Shown here piece after piece: positions 54,201 to 64,000 of a DNA stretch of 64,000 nucleotides. This DNA comes from Holacanthus passer. Taxonomy: Eukaryota > Chordata > Actinopteri > Pomacanthidae. The stretch lies in the NCBI GenBank assembly GCA_025331565.1, contig JAFREQ010000030.1, forward strand, positions 7,066,501 to 7,130,500, read 5' to 3'. A program made the position numbers and the translations under genes. Every line of letters starts with the position of its first letter. Within the stretch, counting starts at the first letter, position 1. A model generated the notes under the pieces. It was not told where the DNA came from. It saw only the letters and a program-made list of their open reading frames with translations, and searched no databases.

Positions 54201-57200
54201 AGCAAAATGAAAGTTATGGCACTCCACACTACTGTGCTGTCTTTCAGATAGTGGTGAACACTCAATGGAAAGGCACTATGTCCTAAACCTATGTAAACCT
54301 ATGCTACTGACCTCGTGTGAGCTAACCAATCACAAGGGAGCTGACTGTCCATGTGACCAGGCATCAGTGGTATGTGCAGAGGTGGGTTTTTGCAACTTTC
54401 AAATTCTTTGGTGCTTTTATTAACCGTACAGAGAGTTGCAGTACTGTTGTACAAACTCATTACCTGTTGCAGCTGCTTTACACTAACAGCCTTACAGTGA
54501 AGAGAATGATTTGTGGCTGTGGCAGATTCTTCTACCCCATATCGCTATCGGTAGTCAAAGTAAGCCTCTTTGTCTTACAGGACACAACTGCAGCTTCTCA
54601 TAAAAACAGAACTTCGTGCATACACAGAAATTGGATTCAATTATATTTGTATAGCGCCAAATCACAACACAAGTTGAGGAAAAACCTTTTAAGGCAGAAA
54701 CCTCGGAACAGAACCAGGCTCAAGATGGGCAGCCAGAAGATGTCAAGTCAAGTGATGGGGCAGGGGGAGGGAGGGAGAGAGCATACAAAACATGGAAACA
54801 TGGAAACAGACCTCATCATCTGTGCGAGTTGTCACCACAGCATCAATCATCTTGCGGGGGTTGTTGACACTGGAGACGGTCAGCTTACCCAGAGAGCCTG
54901 CAAACTGAACTGTTGACCAACACGTAAACATTTAAAAGAGGTCTTCAGTATGGTGTGCAAGATCACATACTATGTAGTGCACATAATATTCTGGTGTGTT
55001 CTGTTGTCATTTACCTGGTCTGTAGGAGTGTTCTACTTTGGCGACCTGTGGAGTGATCAGTTTGGTGGTGTGTTCCTTTTTACTGCTGTCTCTCTCTCTT
55101 TCCTGACGTTTCTCCATCTTTTCATAGTAGTTCTACATGTGTAAACATACACACAAACAGGCACACACACACACAAACACATAAAGTGTCAGTTATCAAG
55201 CAACTTTGAAAATGAGTAAATAACTCTCTGCAAGGTATGATTATTTTCATTGTTGATTAAACTCATTTAGATGACAAACTACTGAAGACCCATTTTATCC
55301 CAGCATTATTTGACAATGTTCCATAGAGCTTCTTGTGCTGTCATAGAATGCTCTGCTTTCTAAGTGTTGTGCCTCCAGAAATGTTCAGTGGGGTAATGGT
55401 CAGGTGACTGTGGAGGAAAGTCCATGACACTCAGGACTCCTTGGTCTTCAAGTAGTTCTTGCAATGCTTTGAGGTCTATTTGTGATCAGTATCCTGCTGC
55501 AGTATAAATCCTTGTCCACAAAGATGCAAACCAGAGGGTATATCCTGTCTCTGATAAATGGAGTGGTACATCTCCTTAGTCAGGGTGTAGTAAAGTTGGG
55601 TGAAATTTCTGGATTTATCAGTAAATAGGACTTTTTACATATCATACTGTGAAATGGTGGTATTTCTTAGCCCACCTCAAGCATCTGGCCATGTTTAGAA
55701 ACTACTACTCATCCTCTAAGACCACTACAAGACAGCATTCTTTGACAGTATTACAGTACAGTACTAGCTGAGTCTTGCCTTCTTTATTTAGAAAATCCTG
55801 TATCTCTGATGATGCATGCATTTCTATCGCTCAGGGAACTAAGCTTGATGTAGTGATCTTCTGATGGTGTGGTCATGTTTGGTCTGTCCGATCATGCTTT
55901 GGATACAACTGATCCAGTTTCCAAGTGTTTTAGAGTTCCATGCACTGCCCACTATGAAAAATTTAGTCCAGCCATAATTTAAATAACAATTTGACTTCTA
56001 ACACTTTCACTTATGCCGCTCTGATGCCATGTTTTTAAAATAATAAACTTTGAGTTTGTGGGCCATCAATTTTATGTTACTGTATAGCCTCAATAACCAA
56101 CTCCTGCTCAACCAATACGTATTGAAACGTCTAGATTATTATTAACGTTATTTGTGGAACCATGCTGAAATGTGGCATTAATGTTTTGAAATTTCACACC
56201 TGATTGTATCTGCACACAGACACCTTTTGTTCAAAAGTTAACATAAAGTATATCACTTCTCCATTATGTTTTGACTTCAGTGCATACCAGTTTATTAACT
56301 GTGGCCACCACATGCGCCCGTTAGCATAATTAGATTAGCTCAAACCCCACTGTTCTCCCCAGGAGAAATCTGTCCTGGGCATCCAAGAAAAACACTGCTG
56401 TACAGTTGGGCATTTCAAAATGGGGCTCTATGGAAATTGACTTGCTTTTGGAGACAGTCTCAAGTGGCCATTCATGGAACTGCAGTTTTTGGCTATTCTG
56501 CTATGGCTTAATTTTTCTTTCCTGGAGGTTGCTGCTTGGCAAAGCTCTTTGCAGTTAGTTTTGGTAGTGTGTTTTGCTTTGAGGTGATATGTCAAAGATG
56601 AATTACTTCTGTGGTAATTAAATTCAGGTTTACAAACTGTGCAGACTACTTTTTTTCCCCTCTGAAGATCTGTTGAGCAACTTTTTAAAGCAAGAATTTC
56701 CACCTAAAACTCCCTTGTCCTTCTCCATCTAGGATGGTTTGTTTTGGCAGCATGTGTCATCGAAGGTCATAGGTTATAGGTCAGTCGCCACATGAAATTA
56801 GCAAAACGCAGCTGCATATTTGCATACATTTTAAAAAACATGTTTAATATATTAAATATATAATAAATAATAACACATATTGAATATATTTGGGTTTTGG
56901 ATTGTTGGTCCAACAGTTGCTTGGTGCTGGTTGCTTTGGCCTCTAGGAAAATGCTACACACTTTTCACTATTTTCTGACATTTTACAAACAATTAATCAA
57001 AAAATAATTATCTGTACTTAACTCACTGAGATAATATACATCGCTATGTGAACTTAAGGACAATGAAGAACATAAACACCCAACCAAAACAAGTCAAGCA
57101 TTAAAAGGGCAGATATTTTGAGCCCCCTACATGAATGCAGAAAACAGGGTAACTACATCAAAAACCAACCTGATAGTAGTAGTCATCCAGGTAAGGGTCA

Positions 57201-58873
57201 GTACTTTGCAGCTGCATCATCTGGATTTTGGTTACCCATTCCTTCTCTTTCTGAGTCATCAGGTTACTGTAGGGGTCCCTGCTGCGGCGGTCCCCTCCAG
57301 TCCTGCCACGATCCCTACAGGGAGATAAAGAGGCAAGGATGACATCCATTTGAGTGGAGAGACTGTCTTGCCACTGAAAGGCAACGTGCTGAGGACAAGT
57401 TGAGGATAGAGCTGCGTTTTCACCAAATACTACAGCATAGCACCCTTGAAAACTGCATCTAACCTGTACCTACATGTAATTAAAGCCTAGATTGGTTTTG
57501 GGTTTCCACAACAAATAGCAACTTTTGTTACCGGGACTTCAGGACAAACCCCTTCACTTTTCCAGTAGTTGGGAAACATGAGACAAAACTTTTCTTGGTC
57601 TTGAGAAGCAGCAGCATTTATTAACTGACCATTAAAAAAAAAACCTTTCTAATGTATAACAAACTAAACTGAACTCATCTGGACTGCTTGCTGAAAACGT
57701 GGCTTGAAAGGAACAAAGTGTGGGCCTTAGGAGCATCTACTGGCAGAAATGGAATATAATATTTAGAAAGTTTCATTTCATTACTGTATAATCATCTGAA
57801 ACTAAGAATTGTTGCGTTTTTATTGGATTAGAAAGAGCCCTTCTTATCTACATAGGGAGTGGGCCCTCCATGGAGCCCACCATGTTGCACTGCCATTTTT
57901 CTACAGTAGCCCAGTAGAGGGCCTTTCATATTTTTAAGTTACTTGAAGGTACCTGTAGGTTCTCCTACACACTTGGAAAGATGCCATTAAAACCTACACA
58001 CTGGTCTGTTAAAGTTTGCACGTTGGTTAGTGATCCAGGACCACAGTGCTATGTGACATTGCAGCTCTATTACTGTTCATGTGTACTTTATGCAAACATA
58101 CACACTTCCTTACCCTCCTCGGTTCTGCAAGCGCTGGGTGAGCATGCGGCGGTGCTGGGGGTGGAGGTGGGTGGTGTTGTGCCGGATCGGTGGTGTGTGA
58201 TTGAGGGGGCCATGAGGGGGCGGCGGACCCATTCGGTGACCATGTGGAGGAGGAGGACCCCCAAAGAACGGTCTGAAACCACCACCACCTGGTAACAAAG
58301 GAGGTGCTGGACCACCACGGGGAAAACCAGCCACCTGGAGAGAGACACAGATAAACAAGAACCCAGTGTGAGAGAAGCATTTATGTGATTTAGGAGCGAA
58401 CTAATGAAATCTTGGAGGTGCTGTGTCAGTACTGCTCCTCTGAAAATCAGTCTTTTGACCTGTTCTGCCCTCATAGTGGGGTTGCCATGTTTGCATAATG
58501 TCGCAAGTTTGAACAAAGTCAACTAGCTAATAAGTTACCATTTGTAGTTTGTTTTTCCCCACACTTTTCATTTTGATGGAGGTCAAGTTTTCCCGTTTCT
58601 AGTCCCTGAATAAAGCTAGGCTGAAATACTGACTAACAGTATTTCTGAAGAAATGAGTACAGCTAAGACAGCAACTGCATTTCTCAAAGTGTCAGACATT
58701 CCATTAGTGTTTCAGTCAAAAGTTAAAGTTGTATTTGTTTTGCGCGTTGCCTTACTTCAACAGCAACCACATTTCTCAGGAGGAATCATTCCAGTTTATT
58801 CTCAAGGTATTACCTATTACCAAAGCTGTAATGTGTATCTAAGAATCTGCACCTAACCCTGTCCTAAAGTGTG

Positions 58874-58913
<40 letters not shown>

Positions 58914-61900
58914 AGAGTGGGTGTGAAATCAACCTGAGAGTTGAGCAGCTGGGCCCGTTGAATCTGAGACAGGACTGGACCAACTCCAGGAGGGAATGGA
59001 CTGCGACACAGCGGGGAGTTCTTTACATTTAAAAATAAATTAATTAATACATAAATTTTAAAAAAGGCAAATAGAAAATTCATACCATAAGTTGGTTTGT
59101 CTCTCTTGACTTTACATATTTCAAAAAAAGGTTTGACATTTTGGAAAATACACTTATTCACTTTCTTGCAGAGACAGTTGATTTGTGTTGTGGCATTAAA
59201 GTTAAAAGGAACCCCAGAAAGTTCTTTGATGTAAAATGCATCCAAAGCTATAAAACTGAGGGGAGGATGGAGGAGAGGAAAGACTCACAGCTATATTGAG
59301 GAGGGTGTTTGGTGACAGACGCTCAGGGAAAGGAGGAGGGTATCTGTGCTGGACTGGGGCTCTCACGTGAACGGCCATGGGATGGTGGATCTACACATAC
59401 ACAAGGATAGATAGATATGTACATACAGAAAGAGAGAGACCAACACACACACACACAAACACACACAGAGGACGGGGTTAACAAAGACAAAGCCAACTAT
59501 TATCACAACAAGATGCAGCATGGTAAACAACTAATGAGACTGCTAGACACACTATGATTGGTCTAACGGAATCTGCCACTAGACACCATATAACTTCATG
59601 ATTTTTAAAAAAAAAGAACATCAATAATGTGAATAGTGTAAATAGTGCAGCCCCATGTGTAAACTTAAAAAAATTCTTGTGGTATCATCTTAAAAATAAA
59701 TAAATAAATAAATTTTAAAAAATACTATTGTAGCACCAGTATTTGGAAACGTTTGACTTCTACAAAGAGAAACACCTTCAATAATAGTGACATAGTGAAA
59801 AGAGGGGAATAATGGAGGAAAAATATTTGTTAGAAAATATATATACTGAGAAGAACAGCTGTTGGCTTTTCACCTGATGATTCAGGGCGTGGTTCATCGG
59901 TTGTTTGGGTGGGGTCCCAATAGGCACAGCCCTCACTGGAGGGGAGCCAATCACAGGGGAAGAAGAGCGTGGAGGTGGGACCCTCTCTGACAAGTCCTGT
60001 CCTTCATCATTCCTACTCTGAGTAGGCCGTTTAGGAAGGCCCACCTCCTTGATTATAGACATTAGAGGACTATCCTGAAAAAGACAGAAAAAAAATAGAT
60101 TAAAAGCATGTATAGATGACTTTTCCATTGACTATTCCACACCTACAGTACTACTAGTACTAGTACTACTTATTATACAATTTAACAGCTTTTTTTGTGA
60201 ATGCTGAGGACAAAAATGACTGAGCTGTGGCTTTAATGATAAATTGGTCTGAAATTTAAGGCTTTTTGTCAATTTGCATGAACGTGGCCAAGTTTGAAAA
60301 ACAGGTTGCAGTAAGTAAAAAACAATTAGAAATACAAGGATTTAGATGATTGCCATAATACAAATATTTAGCAAAGCAGAGGCAACACATTCCCAACACA
60401 GTGAAGTTGAAAATGCTAAAGCTAAACATGTCTGTCTATAATTAGGATCATTTTTTAACGTGTGCTATAGGCATGCCCTTTGCATTTTCATACTGAGCTG
60501 AGGATACACTGTTAACTGTTAACTTGACATGGATGCCCAGTGTTCTGAATAAGCAGAAGAGTGAGTGTCCCTCACCTCCATATGTGTAACCAGCCCGGGG
60601 GTGACACTGACTGGCCCAAAACCCATACTGTTCTCCCAGATGCTGTGAGAGTTCATCTAAGAGAGACAATGACAAGAGAATTGAAATTAAAAAGCTCCTG
60701 AAATACAAAGATTTTACAAGATTGAAACTGAAATAAATGTTACTGCAGTGGATCGGCTGCTAAGCTAGTCAATTATACACAATATATTTGACAGCATGAA
60801 CACAAATCCCAGAAATCTTAATTCCAGTTTTCAGGTTGCATATACCAGGGGTTTTCAAAGTATGAGACTGTGGGCCTCCCTTATATGAAGCTTGGAAAAA
60901 CCAGAACGGTTAGTATACTGTTTTCTAGTAAAAGCTGCTTATTGTAAATTGAGGACCATAAATGAATCACTTACTATGATTTTACAGTCCTAGACAGCTT
61001 TTCATATCATAAGAGCTGACATGGCCAGGGGGGGAAACAGTGCATAGAGACAGTAAAAAAAAAACAAACCCTAACCTGGCCCATAGGAGCAGTCCCTCTG
61101 CGCAGCAAGTGCTGCTGCTGTTGGTAGCTGAGCATGGTCGAGGGAGGAGGACCAGGAGGGAGGCCTAGAGTAGTGCAGAATAACAGCATAACACAACAGG
61201 CATCAGTAAAACTGGGTCAATACATAAAAAAAATAGCAGCATAAACCACACTGTCTCAAAGTAGCTGAAAATAGGATGTTGAGTCTGAAGGTAAGTTTGT
61301 GAAAGTTCTTCATAGAATAATATCCACTAGTCACAGGCTGAGAAACTACTTTGTGTATTTCAAACCAAAAGCACTCTGTAGCAATGTAACTCCAATAACC
61401 ACTTGGTGACAAGGTTTTGTTTTTTTGCACATCATACTGGTGCTAGAGGTTGAAAGTTTTGAGGCACAGGCCACACAATAGTAACATGAAAATAAAACAT
61501 CAGTTACAATCTCCAAAAAACAACCACAAGGACTGCAGTTCACTTAAATAGGCATGTGACATTAATGTTGCATACAGGGCACCATAATACTTCTTGCAAT
61601 AGAAAACATCCATATATTACACCTTAAATGAGCAGAACAAATACACCAGCAACAGAACAAGAGCTGCTATTCCTTCTAGAAAGTTAGCCAAGGGAAATCC
61701 ATTTTCCATTTTCTCAGCTTTACGCTCTTATTTTCATTTGGCAGTGTTTCATTTGGTTCTTCTTTGTGGTCTCATTTGGGGTTTTGGTTTTGGTTGATTA
61801 CTTGAAAATGCTGCTACATTTTCTCATGTCATCTAGTTCAAATCACTCATAGACATACAGCAGATGACGCATCCTGTTTGTGGGATGAATATCTGTTGCT

Positions 61901-64000
61901 GCTCTGTTGCTGTTACAAATGTGCTGAAATTGATACCCCACAAGAACTTCTGTTTTTTTTAGCTAACATGACTGTCCTGAAAGTTATAACTTATGTCAGA
62001 TGAAGAAAAAAAGGATGACAATTTTAATTCAAGTTATATATCAGTAAGATTGATACTGAAAATGATATTTATCAATCATCATCAAGCTCAAGTTAAGTCA
62101 AACTTTATTACCCCACCCAAGATATACAAAAAAAATCATCTTAAAAACATAGTCCCATAATACAGATCTCATGGAGAAAACAGTACAAATGTAAGATCAC
62201 TACAAATGAAGATAAAAAAAAAACAGCTGAGCGCTAAATACATAAAGTAGAGCAGAGATTACATGTGCAAATTCAGGCTACTAATTGCTGTACAGACAAA
62301 AGAGATGCATCTTTTGGTCCTCAAACTCTCACTTTTTGAGCTCAAACTGCAGGGAGTGATCAGGTCAGTCTAATATGGCCTCAATCTTCCTTTGGACCTT
62401 CCTAAATTGCAGCTAAATCACCCCAATAAAACCACTGGCCACACCTACTCATTTTGCCCAGATTCAGGTTCCCAAAACATGCCACAATACAAAAGGACAG
62501 AACATACCCCATTAAACTTGTATAAAGCAGAGTCATGAATGTAGTACACGCATGAAAAAACATGCAGCCCTAAGTCATTTATTTTCCGTTTATAATACTG
62601 CAAAATTATTCAGAATATGTAATGGTGTAATGCTGCACCAACTCTGCTGATACACTCAATATACTGTATATTGTTTGTACATAATGTGCGACTTAAATGT
62701 AAAAAACTGTCACTATCTACACAAGATAAGTATTTTGGTAATGGAAACCCACATTTTTCAGGAAGTTATGATGTTAATCATGGATAAACCTCCTCCATTA
62801 ATAAACTTACAGCCCTTAGGAGGTGTGGCTTCCCTGTACTAATATGGCTTATATTTTACCTAGGAATTGTGGGAACAGGACATGATTTTTAAGGTCAAGA
62901 GAGACTACAACTACTAAGAATAGCGACGTACTATTAATTCACCTCACACACATATGCATTGCACTGGGGTCCAAAAGTCTGTGACCAATCCATGTCTGTT
63001 TTCATTTCGATTTGACACCATCTGCAGTACTTAGTATTGATTAGTACAAGCACACTTTCACACTCCTTATTTTTAACAAAGACTGACAAAGCCTACAGAA
63101 AGGAAATTACAAAAGGTGATGACTTGTTTCATTTGCACCTTTATGTTACACAAATTGAATTATAGGGCTTTTTGTTATTAGTTGATAGTTCATTAGTTTC
63201 CAAATCACATTTAGTTAAGTGAGATGATTGGTAACTGCTGTCATGATTCCAAAAAAAGTATTGCACTCATTCTCACCTGAGGTGGAGGGCCCAGGAGGCA
63301 GCTGGTGCTGGGGGTGATGGGCATGCTGGTGTGGTTGAGTGGGATGTTGGATGGAGGAGGGCTGTGGCAGGACTCTGGGTCGGTCCATCCCCTGCAGAGT
63401 TGACAGGCTGGATGCTGAAGAGCTGGGGGACGGAACGGGCCTCTCAGCCGCCCGACCCCAGCGATGGCTGGGTCGGCCTCCAGGATGAGTCTGGCCAGGG
63501 ACTCAGCCAAGTCACCTTCCCCTCCTCGATCCTCCCCATCTGAAATGACAGTTTTACTTTGAATTTTCCAATGGTTGTATTATTGGGTGACAAATTATAG
63601 CTTAAACAACTAGTCAAGAAAACATCTGTAACTACCAACTCTGTCCAGTTGTCCAATCAATTTGGCCTGTTGCCATTTTTAAACGCTTAAAATTATAATG
63701 AGGTAAATTATACAATGCCAAAGCTGAAACTGAAAATGATCAGGAAACTAAGAATAACTGTTATCTTGAAGTCTTGCTGGTAGCAGCATTCCTCCAATTA
63801 CATCACTGACCTGGCGGAGGTAGTCCAGAGGAAGACGAGAAGAATTTGAGTGATGGGAGGGAAGATGGAAATGGGAGATGTGTGGAGGATGAGTCCTCAG
63901 CTCCCCCTAAATCCGTTTCTCTTCCCATCCCCCCTCCTCCCAAACCCAGCCCCGCTCCTAGCCCGTCCCTCTCATCAAGCTCAGCAAGGCGTTTGTGTTC
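51199..64000 (-). CDS. patl1: patl1, PAT1 homolog 1 (17 exons; N-terminus beyond window)
   Basis: P-body mRNA-decay scaffold linking DDX6/LSM1-7 to decapping. The exons on the - strand, 5' to 3', are 64000-63811, 63539-63277, 61164-61076, 60656-60576, 60074-59874, 59390-59289, 59020-58934, 58334-58114, 57314-57170, 55132-55015, 54909-54812, 54074-54015, 53899-53754, 53644-53485, 53194-53069, 51897-51806 and 51613-51460. They give about 777 residues, with some 80 expected N-terminal residues outside. Diagnostic PATL1 strings include [74 protein letters not shown] and the C-terminal [15 protein letters not shown] fold. PATL2 fits less well. One exon (63277-63539) is one base short, breaking the frame. 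Confidence 0.92.
51460..51613 (-). CDS. patl1: patl1 last large coding exon
   Basis: Acceptor cctcaaccag, phase 2. It encodes [40 protein letters not shown] and [11 protein letters not shown] donor-like GTGAGT begins inside the CAG codon. If it is used, a terminal exon at 51202 restores CAG and then TAG. If not, CAG is followed by TGA. Both give the same protein end. Confidence 0.88.
51806..51897 (-). CDS. patl1: patl1 exon
   Basis: Acceptor ctgtctag and donor CGATG|gtaagc, 92 nt, phase 0 to 2. It encodes [20 protein letters not shown] then [10 protein letters not shown], matching FGLSLLLILLSRGEDLQSSDP in human PATL1. Confidence 0.94.
51898..53068 (-). other. patl1 intron, nothing recognised
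   Basis: A 1.2-kb intron with no recognised repeat family or gene. Confidence 0.6.
53069..53194 (-). CDS. patl1: patl1 exon
   Basis: Acceptor cttgttcag and donor AACAAG|gtacac, 126 nt, phase 0. It encodes [30 protein letters not shown] and HLATVLHNK, matching the VLPCLLSPFSLLLYHLPSVSITSLLRQL ... HLTAVLQNK helical region. Confidence 0.94.
53485..53644 (-). CDS. patl1: patl1 exon (conserved Pat C-terminal core)
   Basis: Acceptor ttctcttaag and donor GACCAG|gtaacc, 160 nt, phase 2 to 0. It encodes [40 protein letters not shown] and [27 protein letters not shown] is a near-invariant Pat1 segment. Confidence 0.96.
53754..53899 (-). CDS. patl1: patl1 exon
   Basis: Acceptor tatcctccag and donor GACAG|gtagga, 146 nt, phase 0 to 2. 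It encodes [40 protein letters not shown] and LREKEWDD, matching the TYSLLLDVEDYERRYLLSLEEERPAL region. Confidence 0.94.
54015..54074 (-). CDS. patl1: patl1 exon
   Basis: Acceptor tacttccag and donor GAGAAG|gtagga, 60 nt, phase 0. It encodes [20 protein letters not shown], matching KEKQVRDKRRKTLVIIEK. Confidence 0.94.
54634..54750 (+). repeat. Dispersed fish repeat, short copy, in patl1 intron
   Basis: Starts 'ttcaattatatttgtatagcgccaaatcacaac' and includes 'gaaacctcggaacagaacca' and 'caagatgggcagcca', the same family as the long copy at 45,860-46,740. Confidence 0.7.
54812..54909 (-). CDS. patl1: patl1 exon ([16 protein letters not shown])
   Basis: Acceptor ggtcaacag and donor GATGAG|gtctgt, 98 nt, phase 1 to 0. 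It encodes [20 protein letters not shown] then [12 protein letters not shown], almost identical to human PATL1. Confidence 0.96.
55015..55132 (-). CDS. patl1: patl1 exon
   Basis: Acceptor acatgtag and donor GACCAG|gtaaat, 118 nt, phase 0 to 1. It encodes [20 protein letters not shown] then [19 protein letters not shown], matching NYFEKLEK ... [17 protein letters not shown]. Confidence 0.95.
55260..55920 (-). mobile_element. Decayed Tc1/mariner transposase remnant
   Basis: Translated on the - strand with several stops and shifts, it gives [15 protein letters not shown] helix-turn-helix sequence. Further along come LQQDTDHK, then [14 protein letters not shown] and a degraded catalytic segment like the Tc1 DxPPQSPDLNPIE block. 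Vertebrate Tc1 transposases carry LQQDNDPKHTSK...YL at this place. It is clearly inactive. Terminal inverted repeats were not identified. Confidence 0.75.
56428..56703 (-). mobile_element. hAT-type transposon fragment encoding a BED zinc finger
   Basis: An open frame of 91 residues, [20 protein letters not shown], has [20 protein letters not shown] and [10 protein letters not shown]. The C-x2-C ... H-x4-H spacing with an aromatic between is the BED finger found at the N-terminus of hAT (ZBED-like) transposases. No RNase H-like catalytic part follows. It is most likely a transposon remnant and not a host gene; no splice link to patl1 is seen. Confidence 0.75.
57170..57314 (-). CDS. patl1: patl1 exon (domain before the Pat core)
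   Basis: Acceptor ctccctgtag and donor TATCAG|gttggt, 145 nt, phase 2 to 0. It encodes [40 protein letters not shown] and YLDDYYYQ, near-identical to human PATL1. It is the clearest single identification for this gene. Confidence 0.97.
57315..58113 (-). other. patl1 intron, nothing recognised
   Basis: A 799-base intron with no recognised element. Confidence 0.6.
58114..58334 (-). CDS. patl1: patl1 exon (Pro/Gly-rich, HLHPQHRR)
   Basis: Acceptor tctctccag and donor GAGGAGG|gtaagg, 221 nt, phase 0 to 2. It encodes [40 protein letters not shown] and [20 protein letters not shown]. Human PATL1 has FRAFF and [13 protein letters not shown] at matching places. Confidence 0.94.
58335..58933 (-). 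other. patl1 intron
   Basis: A 599-base intron with a GT microsatellite at 58,869-58,913; otherwise nothing recognised. Confidence 0.6.
58869..58913. repeat. (GT)n microsatellite, interrupted once
   Basis: GT tract of 45 bases with one TTT interruption, 20 bases from the 3' end of the neighbouring patl1 exon. Confidence 0.96.
58934..59020 (-). CDS. patl1: patl1 exon
   Basis: Acceptor aaatgtaaag and donor TCTCAG|gttgat, 87 nt, phase 0. It encodes [20 protein letters not shown] then QRAQLLNSQ, matching GHPFPPSVPPVLSPLQRAQLLGG. Confidence 0.92.
59289..59390 (-). CDS. patl1: patl1 exon
   Basis: Acceptor gtatgtgtag and donor ATAGCT|gtgagt, 102 nt, phase 0. It encodes [20 protein letters not shown] then [14 protein letters not shown], matching PVHVRPPMPPRYPAPYGERMSPNQL. 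Confidence 0.93.
59391..59873 (-). other. patl1 intron, nothing recognised
   Basis: A 483-base AT-rich intron with short CA and AAAT tracts. Confidence 0.6.
59874..60074 (-). CDS. patl1: patl1 exon ([16 protein letters not shown])
   Basis: Acceptor gtctttttcag and donor CATCAG|gtgaaa, 201 nt, phase 0. It encodes [40 protein letters not shown] and [16 protein letters not shown], then PMNHALNHQ. The middle block is identical in human PATL1. Confidence 0.96.
60075..60575 (-). other. patl1 intron, nothing recognised
   Basis: A 501-base AT-rich intron. Confidence 0.6.
60576..60656 (-). CDS. patl1: patl1 exon
   Basis: Acceptor ctctcttag and donor ATGGAG|gtgagg, 81 nt, phase 0. It encodes [20 protein letters not shown] then GLVTHME, matching the NSSIWDG segment of human PATL1. 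If the frame break upstream is real, translation would stop at TGA three bases into this exon. Confidence 0.9.
60657..61075 (-). other. patl1 intron, nothing recognised
   Basis: A 419-base intron. Confidence 0.6.
61076..61164 (-). CDS. patl1: patl1 exon (Gln-rich)
   Basis: Acceptor tactctag and donor GGCCAG|gttagg, 89 nt, phase 1 to 0. It encodes [20 protein letters not shown] then RRGTAPMGQ. No strong human counterpart by eye; placement follows from exon phase. Confidence 0.85.
61165..63276 (-). other. patl1 intron, largest visible
   Basis: A 2.1-kb AT-rich intron. 'ggggtccaaaagtctgtgac' near 62,966 resembles the edge of a widespread fish repeat. No coding signal recognised. Confidence 0.5.
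63277..63539 (-). CDS. patl1: patl1 exon with one-base frame break
   Basis: Acceptor gtcatttcag and donor CCTCAG|gtgaga. It enters in phase 1 as [20 protein letters not shown] and ADPAIA, matching NLAERLSKMVIENELEDPAI. The fitting continuation, [20 protein letters not shown] and [20 protein letters not shown], lies in another frame. The 263-nt length cannot join the phase-1 acceptor of the next exon; 264 would. One G appears to be missing in the G4 run at 63,456-63,459. Confidence 0.85.
63540..63810 (-). other. patl1 intron
   Basis: A 271-base intron with standard splice sites. Confidence 0.7.
63811..64000 (-). CDS. patl1: patl1 exon, truncated by window edge
   Basis: Runs off the window. 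It encodes [20 protein letters not shown], a Gly-rich loop, then [20 protein letters not shown] and SSSSGLPPP, donor GCCAG|gtcagt in phase 1. HKRLAELDE matches human HERLAELEE. It precedes the Pro-rich region; the acidic N-terminal DDX6-binding part is outside. Confidence 0.88.

Larger units (their letters stand above)
55133..57169 (-). other. patl1 intron carrying two DNA-transposon remnants
   Basis: A 2-kb intron containing a decayed Tc1-like transposase and a hAT-type BED-finger fragment, listed separately, both antisense to the + strand (same direction as patl1). The remainder is AT-rich. Confidence 0.7.

Noticed and set aside
54353..54916. 187-codon + strand open frame in patl1
   Set aside because: Runs across a dispersed repeat and antisense to a highly conserved patl1 exon; no family match.
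56428..56703. BED-finger frame as a functional host ZBED gene
   Set aside because: Too short, lacks the rest of a ZBED protein, sits inside a patl1 intron and beside another transposon relic; treated as a hAT fragment.

Overview
The window is vertebrate nuclear DNA, almost certainly from a teleost, probably a percomorph fish. Short exons sit in long AT-rich introns with GT/AG borders. There are many CA/TG microsatellites, decayed Tc1/mariner, hAT and LINE fragments, a dispersed repeat containing 'tatagcgccaaatcacaac', and an intron-bearing tRNA gene. There are no operons, phage genes or CRISPR arrays. I assembled the exon chains by hand from protein similarity recalled from the families and from splice-site phase. 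Most chains close perfectly, and the exceptions are reported as findings.

Region 1 (about 1-35,240, + strand) is mtus1 (microtubule-associated tumor suppressor / ATIP), without the upstream part of its long isoform. Fourteen exons, all phase-compatible, run to a TAA at 34,000. Two further first exons lie inside the gene. One at 11,956 encodes the ATIP1-type N-terminus and has E2F-, YY1- and CCAAT-like sites upstream. One at 24,009 encodes a 26-residue N-terminus with an N-myristoylation signal and a polybasic tail. Three N-termini thus feed one C-terminal coiled coil.

Region 2 (35,463-40,363, - strand) is fgl1 (fibrinogen-like protein 1), seven exons, tail-to-tail with mtus1. The two genes are also neighbours in mammals. 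A 5'-truncated and internally deleted LINE lies in one of its introns. A tRNA-Arg(UCU) gene with a 19-nt intron follows at 40,926-41,017 (- strand). A CpG-containing block with a perfect CRE at about 41,700-41,950 looks like a promoter without an obvious gene.

Region 3 (42,241-48,135, + strand) encodes alternating scavenger-receptor cysteine-rich (SRCR) and immunoglobulin-like domains, in the order SRCR (decayed), SRCR, Ig, SRCR (frameshifted), Ig, SRCR. No signal peptide or membrane segment is visible. I call it a probable pseudogene or damaged member of a fish SRCR/Ig family.

Region 4 (51,199-64,000, - strand) is most of patl1 (PAT1 homolog 1, an mRNA-decapping and P-body factor), seventeen exons, with the N-terminus beyond the window. 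One exon is a single base short in a G run, which is probably an assembly error or a true frameshift. Its introns hold a decayed Tc1-like transposase remnant and a BED-finger fragment of a hAT element.

I see no evidence for a wholly new multi-gene system. The most interesting items are the myristoylated, polybasic alternative N-terminus of mtus1, the alternating SRCR/Ig gene, the orphan CRE promoter, and the two frame breaks that exon phase exposes.
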